A stretch of DNA of 58,512 bases from an uncultured Collinsella sp. (GCA_959019945.1 CAUEQD010000012.1:1-58512); one strand, 5' to 3'. Shown: positions 33,763-41,303, counted from the first letter of the stretch. Translations and numbers: made by a program. Notes: generated by a model not told the origin, from the letters alone.

Positions 33763-34044
33763 TTAGAGAAAAAGCCCCGCCCATTTGGGCGGGGCTAACA
33801 GACCTGCTCGTCTACCCCCTACGACGTGGTAACTGTAACCATTGTCATCGGGGAGGGGATCGTCGCCTGGGTTTAACAGATAGTCTTCTTCGGATTCATA
33901 AATGTTGGTTGCGGAGATACTGTTCTTGTAACCACATTCAGCGCAAACCCACGTGTACTTGTGATCGTCAAAACCTGGCTGATTGCTGAGATGGGCGTTG
34001 CAACGATCGCATCACCAATCAACATCGGGAAATCTATCGCTCAT
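33763..34044 (-). pseudogene. Zinc-ribbon small protein with in-frame TGA
   Basis: The minus-strand frame from ATG 34044 reads MSDRFPDVDW, then TGA (34014-34012), then CDRCNAHLSNQPGFDDHKY, WVCAECGYKNSIS and an acidic C-terminal part to a TAA at 33765-33763. The C-x-x-C pairs make a zinc ribbon, split only by the TGA after residue 10, where Trp (TGG) or another aromatic would fit. RBS GGGGGTG is intact. The frame runs into a terminator, so the true 3' end may also be altered. No shorter functional start is visible. It may be a recent pseudogene; a sequencing error is possible. Confidence 0.6.
33774..33795 (-). terminator. Terminator after the zinc-ribbon gene
   Basis: GCCCCGCCC and GGGCGGGGC enclose a 4-base loop; on the minus strand a T5 run follows. 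Confidence 0.85.
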
Positions 34045-34082
34045 ATCTACACCCCCTTTATCGCCAGTTGATATGAGCGATA
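34035..34082 (-). promoter_or_regulatory. 13-bp inverted repeat enclosing RBS and start codon
   Basis: TATCGCTCATATC (34035-34047) and GATATGAGCGATA (34070-34082) are perfect complements. In minus-strand RNA the second arm contains the AUG of the zinc-ribbon frame and the loop contains its GGGGGUG RBS, so folding would limit translation initiation. It lies 5 bases past the stop of the upstream gene. Confidence 0.5.
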
Positions 34083-34087
34083 AAAAA

Positions 34088-34933
34088 TTACTTGTCGAGC
34101 CTGATGAGTGCCTGTTCAACGTTGCTCGTCATGTTGTTTTGCTGCGATGCGGCAAGATGGCAGGAAGTGCGAACCACACAGGTGCCAACAACCTTGTGCG
34201 AACCGGGGTCTAAAATCGAATTGCCGTCAAAGCTGCTTAAGTACTCATCGCGTTTTTTGGCATCTTTGACGTTTGCGTACACCTCGACGGCTCCGCCGGC
34301 ATCGCATCCGCCGTCCACGACGGGGGTGTAATCTCCGCTTAGATACACGTCGGAAGAGTCGACCAAATCGGAATTAAAGTAGACGCATGCGGTGTAACCG
34401 CCCTGTTTGCCTAACTTATTATTTGGATCGTTGCCCTCCGAAACAGCTTCCAGTGCCGTGATGTTGGCAATGCCCGTGAGCCGTTGCAGGACGAATTGCT
34501 CTGAGGGGTTGGTCACCTGCTTGAGCTGATCGATGCTGTCTTGAAGGTTGGACTTGGCGGTGGAAAGATCGGCGATGACGGAATCGTATTTCCCCATCTT
34601 GTCGATCTTCTTTGCCATAGCGTTTATCTCGTCGGTATTTCCTGGCATTGCGGGGATATCTTCTTTGGCGGCCTGAGCTTGGGCTACCGCATTGGTCGCG
34701 GAATCAGACGTCGACGAATCATAGGGCTTATCCTTCGATTTGTTCAGTTCCTGAAGTTCTTTGATTGCGGCGTCTAAGTCATCGTTGCGGCTTTGAAGTC
34801 CGTCGGCAGCGGTGTTGAAGGCCTCGACCGCCTCATTGTGCGGTATCTGGTAATTGACGTACCAGTACGCTCCGATAGCAACGATTAAGGCCGCGACGGC
34901 AGAGACGATGGCTGCCCTTTTCTTTTTGTCCAT
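34088..34933 (-). CDS. Membrane-anchored extracellular protein of unknown function
   Basis: I do not recognise this 281-residue protein. It begins MDKKKRAAIVSAVAALIVAIGAYW, a short basic start and one TM helix (about residues 8-27). With no lipobox and no obvious signal-peptidase site it is likely N-terminally anchored with the rest outside. Residues 35-145 are helical and charged, with Ser/Asp/Ala-rich linkers, probably coiled coil. The C-terminal part (about 150-281) has four Cys (GYTACVY, GGCDAGG, GTCVVRTSCH), which could form two disulphides. RBS is AAGGAG. It lies upstream of the zinc-ribbon frame in the same direction. Base composition is lower in GC than the core genes. Confidence 0.65.
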   Translation of the reverse strand: MDKKKRAAIVSAVAALIVAIGAYWYVNYQIPHNEAVEAFNTAADGLQSRNDDLDAAIKELQELNKSKDKPYDSSTSDSATNAVAQAQAAKEDIPAMPGNTDEINAMAKKIDKMGKYDSVIADLSTAKSNLQDSIDQLKQVTNPSEQFVLQRLTGIANITALEAVSEGNDPNNKLGKQGGYTACVYFNSDLVDSSDVYLSGDYTPVVDGGCDAGGAVEVYANVKDAKKRDEYLSSFDGNSILDPGSHKVVGTCVVRTSCHLAASQQNNMTSNVEQALIRLDK

Positions 34934-35462
34934 AATTGGTGCTCTCCTTTCCTGATATGAAAATGCTAGCGCTTTCTGACTATTCCGCAGATGCCATGGC
35001 TTTCTATTCGGTAAACGGATTCCTCTCTTGCTGCGACATCAGTCGAATAGCTGCGCGCTTGAACTGAGGCCGCCCGAAATGACGGTGGATGCGATGGGGT
35101 GGTGGAACAATGCGTGACCGAGTGGGTCTACTTGCACGCATGGGCATGGTGGACGAATGGTAAGACTAAGCTGGCGAAAAGTGAACCTGGTTCTTACTGC
35201 AGCCAAATTTCGCTGTCCGATGGTGTTAATGCGCTAATGATGTGCGTTGGTGGCGAGTCTGAGCATGGGCGTTCCTCGAGACGCTCATTGCGCTCACCGA
35301 TTAATGGACAACCCGTTGGGACTAATTACGTAGCCCGATTTAAACTGCTGACTTGGGTGCTGCATACATTTCGCATGGTCGCGGAAGGCTGCGCAACCGC
35401 CTGACGCTATTTATGAGTCATGAGCTGTTTCGGTTATGCAAGATATCGAAAGGAATTCTAGG
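34934..35462. other. Large intergenic region in the accessory island
   Basis: These 529 bases separate two divergent accessory genes. A frame at 35099-35404 (GTG start, 101 codons, no RBS, unusual composition) is not convincing. I see no tRNA, no strong promoter and no repeat matching the other families; a small ATGAGTCAT palindrome lies at 35413-35421. Confidence 0.4.
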
Positions 35463-36155
35463 ATGACTGTAAAACTAGAAACCGTAATAAATGCGATGGA
35501 TCTTGCGGCGGAGGTTCTGGCCGCGGCAACTGGTGTCATTGAGGGCGCAAAGCAACTCGGTGTCGATGTTGATGCCGTCGGTGGTGCCGTAAAGGGTGCG
35601 GCTGATGGCGCCGCTAATGGCGTACGCACCGTTGCCGATGGTATTGGTATGGGGCTCGGTGTCGCGGCCGATGGCGTTGGCGCGGCAGTTGGCGCGCTGG
35701 GCGGTGCTGTGAAAGCGTTCCAGGACTCAAGAGAAGCCGCCGAGGCTCGCAAAAAGATCGGCGCCGCAAGGCAGTCGATTTTCGAAAGTGCGTCGACGGT
35801 GATGCCCCTGCACAAGTTTGTCTGCCAGCAGGAAAAGGCTTCCGATGCTGCGTTTAACGGATTTGATACGCCTGGCTGCTACCTTATCGCAAAGTATCAA
35901 AAGGGTGATCACGATAAGAATTACAGTGATTACCTGGGTATTTACGTTGGTTCGAGCGAGCACATGTCGGAGGATATCGTTTCCACGCCCACGCGCTTGG
36001 GCGATCCGGATGTCTATGCCGATTACAAGTACCATCAAAACGTGATGCTGTTTGTGTTTCCCTGCGAGCTAAAGGACCTCGATGGACGTCGCGAGCTCCT
36101 ACTGCGCTCGTTTGAAGGCAGTAGGCTGTACAACGGAGCCGAGATGCGGGCATAG
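35463..36155 (+). CDS. Glycine-zipper protein with GIY-YIG-like domain
   Basis: A 230-residue protein, not assigned with confidence. Residues 1-90 are Ala/Gly/Val-rich with small residues at regular spacing (GVDVDAVGGAVKGAADGA and similar), like membrane-inserting or glycine-zipper helices. After a short linker, residues 130-225 contain CYLIAKY...YLGIYVGSSEHMSEDI, which resembles the G-x-Y-x-I and Y-x-G-S motifs of GIY-YIG nucleases, but the later conserved Glu/Asn residues are not obvious. The combination would suit a secreted or contact-delivered toxin, but no immunity gene or secretion signal is visible. The ATG at 35463 has AAAGGA 9 bases upstream. Its GC is low. Confidence 0.5.
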   Translation: MTVKLETVINAMDLAAEVLAAATGVIEGAKQLGVDVDAVGGAVKGAADGAANGVRTVADGIGMGLGVAADGVGAAVGALGGAVKAFQDSREAAEARKKIGAARQSIFESASTVMPLHKFVCQQEKASDAAFNGFDTPGCYLIAKYQKGDHDKNYSDYLGIYVGSSEHMSEDIVSTPTRLGDPDVYADYKYHQNVMLFVFPCELKDLDGRRELLLRSFEGSRLYNGAEMRA

Positions 36156-36185
36156 GGTTCTGCAACCGTTCATTGCTCAACATTA

Positions 36186-36402
36186 TTCTAATTGTTACCA
36201 GCGAGCGGTCGAAAAAGTGTCCAGCTGTTACAGATTGAGATATAGAGTCGGGCTAGCTGAGAAATGTCTCAATCTATAACACGAAGGGGCGGAAAACCGT
36301 TCTTACTGTTACAGAATGAGACGTAAGCTGGGGTCTCTGCGAAACATCTCGATCAGTAACAGATAGGGGAGGAATAATCCTCTTACTGTTACAGATCGAG
36401 AC
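36186..36402. repeat. Array of three TGTTACAG hairpin repeats
   Basis: The units have left arms near TCTCAATCTGTAACA and right arms near TGTTACAGATTGAGA. The first (to about 36236) is degenerate on its left. The second spans 36264-36324 (ATGTCTC...GAGACGT). The third spans 36345-36402 and also pairs GGAGGA/TCCTC. Spacers share AAGC-x-GGG. Spacing is 80-90 bases. The isolated copy is at 33649. Confidence 0.7.
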
Positions 36403-36433
36403 AGAAGCCGGGGCGAGGTTGGTCATCGTCATC

Positions 36434-36576
36434 GAGCGTGGATATTCGGACGCACGAGCGTGGAAAATCTCCCGCCTGGAGAATGAGCGTGGATAATCTG
36501 CCACTTTGGCCATAGGGACACGCCAAAAGTGGGGGATTATCCACGCTCGATTTCAAACGGGAGAAAATCCACGCTC
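36434..36576. repeat. Nested inverted repeats built from GAGCGTGGA
   Basis: Three forward copies of GAGCGTGGA begin at 36434, 36456 and 36485, and two reverse copies (TCCACGCTC) end at 36548 and 36576. The inner pair extends to GAGCGTGGATAATC/GATTATCCACGCTC (36485-36498, 36535-36548) plus CCACTTTGGC/GCCAAAAGTGG. The outer pair includes TCTCCCG/CGGGAGA. The inner loop contains AGGGACA. Confidence 0.7.
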
Positions 36577-36791
36577 GAATCTGCCACGGGAGCCCAATCT
36601 CGACCTATATATAGGTGCAAATAGGCTGTTATCGAAGCTCGATCCTGAAGGTGTACTCTACTACATCAAAGTGTTACCTCGAGAAACGTCACCTCAGTAT
36701 CCAAAACCACTGTCCTTCATATCCAAACTCAACAAAATCGCAGGTCATGGCTATATAGATACGCCCGGCACCGTGTATCTAGAGGTTTTCG
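36577..36791. other. Intergenic remnant before the tRNA cluster
   Basis: An AT-richer stretch. A plus-strand frame reads through it (VLYYIKVLPRETSPQYP and on) but has no start with an RBS and begins inside the repeats, so it is at best a gene fragment. Nothing else is recognised. Confidence 0.35.
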
Positions 36792-36821
36792 TTGACAGCC
36801 CCCAAGGTTGCATCGTATTAT
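36792..36821 (+). promoter_or_regulatory. Promoter of the tRNA-Tyr/Thr/Met (tuf) cluster
   Basis: A perfect TTGACA (36792-36797) and TATTAT (36816-36821), 18 bases apart, about 63 bases before tRNA-Tyr. Confidence 0.75.
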
Positions 36822-36883
36822 CTTTTTCGTTCGCGGGGGCGGCGGTCCAAAAGACCAAAGGACCTGCGGATACTTGAACGATT

Positions 36884-36965
36884 GGGAGTTTGCCCGAGTG
36901 GTTAATGGGGACGGGCTGTAAACCCGTTGGCTCTGCCTACATAGGTTCGAATCCTATAGCTCCCA
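36884..36965 (+). tRNA. tRNA-Tyr (anticodon GTA)
   Basis: Acceptor GGGAGTT pairs with AGCTCCC. The anticodon loop is CTGTAAA (GTA), there is a long class II variable arm, and the T-arm is GGTTCGAATCC. CCA is not fully encoded (ACCC). Confidence 0.95.
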
Positions 36966-36975
36966 CCCGTCAAGT

Positions 36976-37051
36976 GCCTGTATAGCTCAGTCGGTAGAGC
37001 ACTTCGTTGGTAACGAAGAGGTCACCAGTTCAAGTCTGGTTGCAGGCTCCA
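36976..37051 (+). tRNA. tRNA-Thr (anticodon GGT)
   Basis: Acceptor GCCTGTA pairs with TGCAGGC, anticodon stem CTTCG/CGAAG encloses TTGGTAA (GGT), and CCA is encoded. It complements the TGT isoacceptor at 33483. Confidence 0.95.
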
Positions 37052-37054
37052 TCC

Positions 37055-37131
37055 GGCGGTGTAGCTCAGTTGGTTAGAGCACACGGTTCATACCCGTGGC
37101 GTCACTGGTTCGAATCCAGTCACCGCTACCA
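37055..37131 (+). tRNA. tRNA-Met, elongator type (anticodon CAT)
   Basis: Anticodon stem CACGG/CCGTG encloses TTCATAC (CAT). The acceptor pairs at position 1 (G-T), unlike initiator tRNA, and the usual initiator GGG/CCC anticodon-stem pairs are absent. CCA is encoded. Confidence 0.9.
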
Positions 37132-37142
37132 TAGGTAACACG

Positions 37143-37173
37143 GTGGCTTCTCAATAGTATGTTGAGAGGCCAC
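37143..37173 (+). other. Hairpin between tRNA-Met and tuf
   Basis: A 12-bp stem (GTGGCTTCTCAA with TTGAGAGGCCAC, one G-T pair) without a T-run. It could separate tRNA processing from the tuf mRNA. A TATAAA at 37179-37184 lies just after it but no well-spaced -35 is seen. Confidence 0.5.
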
Positions 37174-37227
37174 TATGGTATAAAGGCAAAGTCCCGTCCG
37201 GGGACGACCTGTTAAGAGGAGGGCTTT

Positions 37228-38418
37228 ATGGCCAAAGAGAAGTTTGAGCGCACTAAGCCGCATGTTAACATCGGCACCATTGGTCACGTCGACCACGGCA
37301 AGACCACGCTGACCGCTGCCATCACCAAGGTTCTCTCCGAGACCGAGGGCTGCAAGGCTGACTTCACTGCGTTCGAGAACATCGACAAGGCTCCCGAGGA
37401 GCGCGAGCGCGGCATTACGATTTCCGTCTCCCACGTTGAGTACGAGACCGCTGCCCGTCACTACGCTCACGTTGACTGCCCGGGCCACGCTGACTACGTC
37501 AAGAACATGATCTCCGGTGCTGCTCAGATGGACGGCGCTATCCTGGTCATCGCCGCTACCGACGGCCCCATGGCTCAGACCCGCGAGCACATCCTGCTCG
37601 CCCGTCAGGTCGGCGTTCCCTACATCGTCGTCTTCCTGAACAAGTGCGACATGGTCGACGATGACGAGCTCATCGACCTCGTCGAGATGGAGACCCGTGA
37701 GCTCCTCTCCGAGTACGATTTCCCCGGCGACGACATCCCCGTCATCCGTGGTTCCGCTCTGGGCGCTCTCGAGGGCGACGCCAAGTGGATGGACGCTATC
37801 CGCGAGCTCATGAAGGCCGTCGACGAGTACATCCCGACGCCTGCTCGTAACAACGACCTCCCGTTCCTGATGGCCGTTGAGGACGTTATGACCATCTCCG
37901 GCCGTGGTACCGTTGCTACCGGCCGTGTCGAGCGCGGTGAGCTCAAGCTCAACGAGCCCGTCGAGATCGTCGGCATCAAGGATACCCAGAACACCGTCGT
38001 TACCGGTATTGAGATGTTCCGTAAGTCCATGGACTTCTGCGAGGCTGGCGATAACGTCGGTCTGCTGCTCCGCGGCATCAAGCGCGAGGACATCGAGCGC
38101 GGCCAGGTTCTCTGCAAGCCCGGTTCGGTTACCCCGCACACCAAGTTCACCGGTGAGATCTACGTTCTGACCAAGGAGGAGGGCGGCCGTCACACCCCGT
38201 TCTTCGATGGTTATCGTCCTCAGTTCTACTTCCGTACCACCGACGTTACCGGTACGGTCAAGCTCCCCGAGGGCACCGAGATGGCTATGCCTGGTGACCA
38301 CATCACCATCGAGGGCGACCTCATCCACCCGATCGCCATGGAGGAGGGCCTGCGCTTCGCTATTCGCGAGGGTGGCCACACCGTCGGTTCGGGCATCGTC
38401 TCCACGATCATTGAGTAA
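37228..38418 (+). CDS. tuf: Elongation factor Tu
   Basis: GTPase that delivers aminoacyl-tRNA to the ribosome. GHVDHGKTTL (G1), RGITI (G2), DCPGHADY (G3), NKCDMVDD (G4) and the SALGALEG region (G5) are all present; domains 2 and 3 follow. The 396-residue length is normal. RBS is AGAGGAGG. Codon use is strongly biased (almost no rare codons), as expected for a very highly expressed gene. It follows the tRNA-Tyr/Thr/Met cluster; no fusA or rpsL/G is adjacent. Confidence 0.98.
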   Translation: MAKEKFERTKPHVNIGTIGHVDHGKTTLTAAITKVLSETEGCKADFTAFENIDKAPEERERGITISVSHVEYETAARHYAHVDCPGHADYVKNMISGAAQMDGAILVIAATDGPMAQTREHILLARQVGVPYIVVFLNKCDMVDDDELIDLVEMETRELLSEYDFPGDDIPVIRGSALGALEGDAKWMDAIRELMKAVDEYIPTPARNNDLPFLMAVEDVMTISGRGTVATGRVERGELKLNEPVEIVGIKDTQNTVVTGIEMFRKSMDFCEAGDNVGLLLRGIKREDIERGQVLCKPGSVTPHTKFTGEIYVLTKEEGGRHTPFFDGYRPQFYFRTTDVTGTVKLPEGTEMAMPGDHITIEGDLIHPIAMEEGLRFAIREGGHTVGSGIVSTIIE

Positions 38419-38446
38419 ATTAGCTCTTTGATATAGCTGACTTAGA

Positions 38447-38480
38447 GAACCCGGCACTTATATGGGTGCCGGGTTCTTTT
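38447..38480 (+). terminator. Terminator of tuf
   Basis: GAACCCGGCAC (38447-38457) and GTGCCGGGTTC (38466-38476) form an 11-bp stem, followed by T4. Confidence 0.88.
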
Positions 38481-38622
38481 CTGCAATGGATATTGAGCCG
38501 TTGCTGGTGTCGAGAGGATCGATAATGGTCCTGGATGCACCGTCGATTAGCTCTCGATGGCTTCATTGATGTGTTCCAAATATGAATGGATCCACCGAGA
38601 ACCAATTGACTCGAGGTTTTCA

Positions 38623-38652
38623 TTGACAGCACTTACGTGGAGCTGATAAAGT
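38623..38652 (+). promoter_or_regulatory. Promoter of rpmG-tRNA-Trp-secE-nusG
   Basis: TTGACA (38623-38628) and TAAAGT (38647-38652), 18 bases apart, 45 bases before the rpmG start. Confidence 0.7.
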
Positions 38653-38697
38653 AACAATTCGTGCCCGTACGGGGCGGAAATGAAAGGTTCAGGATAC

Positions 38698-38847
38698 ATG
38701 CGTACTCTAGTTACTCTTGCGTGCACTGAGTGCAAGCGCCGCAACTATACGACCACCAAGAACAAGTCGACCATGCCTGATCGTATGGAGATTAAGAAGT
38801 ATTGCCCCTGGTGCCGTCACCACACGCTGCACAAAGAGACTCGCTAG
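38698..38847 (+). CDS. rpmG: Ribosomal protein L33
   Basis: A 49-residue zinc-type L33 of the large ribosomal subunit: MRTLVTLACTECKRRNYTTT, NKSTMPDRMEIKKYCPWCR and HHTLHKETR. Both C-x-x-C pairs (ACTEC, CPWC) are intact, so this is the C+ paralogue. The RBS GAAAGG lies about 10 bases upstream. rpmG-tRNA-Trp-secE-nusG is a conserved arrangement in Gram-positive genomes. Confidence 0.96.
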   Translation: MRTLVTLACTECKRRNYTTTKNKSTMPDRMEIKKYCPWCRHHTLHKETR

Positions 38848-38860
38848 TCTCTAGTCACAT

Positions 38861-38936
38861 ACGCCAGTAGTTCAATTGGTAGAGCATCGGTCTCCAAAAC
38901 CGAGTGTTGAGGGTTCGAGTCCTTCCTGGCGTGCCA
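38861..38936 (+). tRNA. tRNA-Trp (anticodon CCA)
   Basis: Acceptor ACGCCAG pairs with CTGGCGT, anticodon stem TCGGT/ACCGA encloses CTCCAAA (CCA), T-arm GGTTCGAGTCC, discriminator G, CCA encoded. Confidence 0.96.
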
Positions 38937-38945
38937 GTCATTATT

Positions 38946-38975
38946 CCGTAAGCTCCCACTTGGGGGCTTACGGTT
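38946..38975 (+). terminator. Hairpin after tRNA-Trp
   Basis: CCGTAAGC and GCTTACGG with an inner CCCA/GGGG part, followed by TTTA. It may be a leaky terminator before secE. Confidence 0.65.
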
Positions 38976-39012
38976 TACTCATGTATAAGCGCATTGCGCG
39001 GAGGTAACCCAA

Positions 39013-39351
39013 ATGGCCAACAAGAAGAACAAGAAGAAGGCTCAGCAGCCGGCACCTGCCAACAAAGCTGCCGCCAACTCCAAGGTTGAGGCCAAGAAGG
39101 CCGTTGCCAAGAAGAACGAGAAGGCTGCGAAGTCCAAGAAGAACGAGAAGCCTGGTTTCTTCGCCCGCACCAAGAAGTATTTCGCTTCGGTCAAGTCCGA
39201 GATGAAGCGTGTCACGTGGCCCGATAAGAAGGAGCTCGTGAACTACTCGGTCGTCGTTTGCGCTTCTCTGATCGTCGTCGGCGTCGTCATCGCTCTGCTC
39301 GATGCTGGCTTTGGCGAGGCTCTTGCTCTGTTCTCTGGATTGAGGGGCTAA
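39013..39351 (+). CDS. secE: Preprotein translocase subunit SecE
   Basis: Clamp subunit of the SecYEG channel. The 112-residue protein has a Lys/Ala-rich cytoplasmic extension (about residues 1-50), the conserved amphipathic segment VKSEMKRVTWPDKKEL and a single C-terminal TM helix (VVCASLIVVGVVIALLDAGF). RBS is GGAGGTAA. It lies 4 bases before nusG. Confidence 0.94.
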   Translation: MANKKNKKKAQQPAPANKAAANSKVEAKKAVAKKNEKAAKSKKNEKPGFFARTKKYFASVKSEMKRVTWPDKKELVNYSVVVCASLIVVGVVIALLDAGFGEALALFSGLRG

Positions 39352-39354
39352 ACC

Positions 39355-39891
39355 ATGTCTAAGCGTTGGTACGTCGTTCACACTTACTCTGGATACGAGA
39401 ACCGCGTTAAGTCCGATCTCGAGCATCGCATCGAGACTATGGGCATGCAGGACCGTATCTTTGATATCGAGATTCCTATGGAGCGCGTCACCGAGATTAA
39501 AGAGGGTGGCAAGCGTGAGACCAAGGATTCCAAGATCTTCCCGGGTTATGTCCTGGTCCGCATGGAGATGGATGACGATGCTTGGACGTGTGTTCGTAAC
39601 ACGCCTGGCGTCACCGGTTTCCTAGGCGGCAACGGCAAACCCGCTCCGCTTTCCCGCGACGAGTACAACAAGATGACTCGTCGTCCCGGTAAGGGCGATT
39701 CGCCCAAGCGCACCTCGGTTGATATTGAGGTCGGTACGTCCGTCCGCGTCACCGATGGCCCGCTTACCGACTTTGATGGCAAGGTCTCCGAGGTTAACAC
39801 CGAGGCTGGCAAGCTCAAGGTCACGCTGATGATCTTTGGCCGCGAGACGCCGGTCGAGCTCGACTTTAACCAGGTCGCTGTCATCGCTTAA
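39355..39891 (+). CDS. nusG: Transcription termination/antitermination factor NusG
   Basis: Binds RNA polymerase and links it to Rho or the ribosome. The NGN domain begins KRWYVVHTYSGYENRVK and contains the FPGYVLVRM segment; the C-terminal KOW domain is VRVTDGPLTDFDGKVSEV. The 178-residue length is normal. It is co-transcribed with secE (3-base gap). Confidence 0.96.
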   Translation: MSKRWYVVHTYSGYENRVKSDLEHRIETMGMQDRIFDIEIPMERVTEIKEGGKRETKDSKIFPGYVLVRMEMDDDAWTCVRNTPGVTGFLGGNGKPAPLSRDEYNKMTRRPGKGDSPKRTSVDIEVGTSVRVTDGPLTDFDGKVSEVNTEAGKLKVTLMIFGRETPVELDFNQVAVIA

Positions 39892-40011
39892 GTTTTCGTC
39901 CGTTCGCGCGAGCGTGCTTCTTCTGTGACTGCTCATCTCAGGAGTGCTTCTAACACGTGCGTGCTTACGATATAGCAAGTACTTCACACTCGTGATTCGA
40001 AAGGAATGACC

Positions 40012-40440
40012 ATGGCTGAGAAGAAGGTTGCCAACGTCATTAAGCTCCAGATTCCTGCTGGTGCAGCAAACCCCGCTCCTCCCGTCGGCCCCGCCCTGGG
40101 CGCTGCTGGCGTGAACATCATGCAGTTCTGCCAGGCCTTTAACGCCGAGACGCAGGACAAGAAGGGCGACATCATCCCCGTTGAGATCTCTGTCTACGAG
40201 GATAAGTCCTTCTCCTTCATCACCAAGACCCCGCCGGCGGCTCACCTTATCAAGAAGGAGCTGAACCTCAAGTCTGGTTCCGCTAAGCCCCAGGCTGACA
40301 AGGTTGGTCAGCTCTCCCAGGAGCAGCTCACCAAGATCGCCGAGATCAAGATGCCGGACCTCAATGCCAACGACATTGACGCCGCCAAGAAGATCATCGC
40401 CGGTACCGCCCGTTCCATGGGCGTCACCATCGCTGAGTAG
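40012..40440 (+). CDS. rplK: Ribosomal protein L11
   Basis: 142-residue stalk-base protein: KLQIPAGAANPAPPVGPALG is the conserved N-terminal domain and the C-terminal RNA-binding part ends GTARSMGV. The ATG at 40012 is chosen because AAGGAA lies 5 bases upstream; the ATG at 40006 would overlap the RBS. The gap to rplA has two hairpins (GGGTGC/GCGCCC within 40454-40485; GTGTGC/GCACAC at 40491-40507) that may be regulatory. Confidence 0.97.
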   Translation: MAEKKVANVIKLQIPAGAANPAPPVGPALGAAGVNIMQFCQAFNAETQDKKGDIIPVEISVYEDKSFSFITKTPPAAHLIKKELNLKSGSAKPQADKVGQLSQEQLTKIAEIKMPDLNANDIDAAKKIIAGTARSMGVTIAE

Positions 40441-40557
40441 CGATTTCTTATGGTAACGGCGGGTGCTCCGACCGGGGCGCCCGTTAAATGTGTGCAATAG
40501 GGCACACGATACGATGTGGGAGGGCTCACGCCCGTTTAACCACAGGAGGTAATGCAC

Positions 40558-41265
40558 ATGGCTAAGCATGGTAAGAGCTATAACGCCGCTGCCGAGAAGA
40601 TCGACCGCGCCACGCTCTACACCCCCCTTCAGGCTGCCAAGCTCATCAAGGAGCTCGACACCGCCAAGTTCGACGAGACCGTCGAGGCCCACTTCCGTCT
40701 GGGCGTCGATACTCGTAAGGCCGACCAGAACATCCGCGGCTCCATCTCCCTGCCCCACGGCACTGGCAAGACCATTCGTGTTGCCGTCTTCGCCGAGGGC
40801 GAGAAGGCCCGCGAGGCCGAGGCTGCCGGCGCCGACATCATCGGTTCCGACGAGCTCGTCGCCCAGATCCAGAAGGGCGAGATCAACTTCGACGCCGCTA
40901 TCGCTACGCCGAACATGATGGCCAAGGTTGGCCGCATCGGTAAGATCCTTGGTCCCCGTGGCCTCATGCCGAACCCTAAGCTCGGCACTGTGACCATGGA
41001 CGTCGCCAAGATGGTCTCCGAGCTCAAGGCCGGCCGCGTTGAGTATCGCGCCGACCGCTACGGCATCTGCCACGTGCCCCTGGGCAAAAAGTCCTTCTCC
41101 GAGCAGCAGCTCGTCGAGAACTACGCTGCCCTGTACACCGAGATCCTGCGCGTCAAGCCCTCTTCTGCTAAGGGCAAGTACGTTAAGTCCATCTCCGTGT
41201 CTTCCACCATGGGCCCTGGCATCAAGGTTGATCCCGCTATCCAGCGCGACTTCCTGGCTGAGTAA
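40558..41265 (+). CDS. rplA: Ribosomal protein L1
   Basis: 235-residue 50S protein, also a translational repressor of its operon in other bacteria. Recognisable segments are KFDETVEAHFRLGVDTRKADQ and LGPRGLMPNPKLGTVT. I chose the ATG at 40558, 8 bases after AGGAGG; the ATG at 40552 is too close. It is followed by a strong terminator and not by rplJ-rplL. Confidence 0.97.
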   Translation: MAKHGKSYNAAAEKIDRATLYTPLQAAKLIKELDTAKFDETVEAHFRLGVDTRKADQNIRGSISLPHGTGKTIRVAVFAEGEKAREAEAAGADIIGSDELVAQIQKGEINFDAAIATPNMMAKVGRIGKILGPRGLMPNPKLGTVTMDVAKMVSELKAGRVEYRADRYGICHVPLGKKSFSEQQLVENYAALYTEILRVKPSSAKGKYVKSISVSSTMGPGIKVDPAIQRDFLAE

Positions 41266-41303
41266 CTTTTAGTTACTGCCTGAGCAAAGCAAGCATTGCT
41301 AAA

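Noticed and set aside
34012..34014. TGA read as selenocysteine or tryptophan
   Set aside because: No SECIS-like hairpin directly after the codon is evident and no other gene in the window shows TGA recoding; pseudogene is simpler.
35099..35404. Possible 101-residue gene between accessory genes
   Set aside because: GTG start without RBS, no domain, unusual composition.
36186..36576. CRISPR array
   Set aside because: The repeats are long inverted hairpins of variable sequence, spacers are similar to each other and not unique, and no cas gene is present.
36506..36877. Possible 123-residue gene before tRNA-Tyr
   Set aside because: It begins inside the GAGCGTGGA repeats and runs through the tRNA promoter; no RBS.
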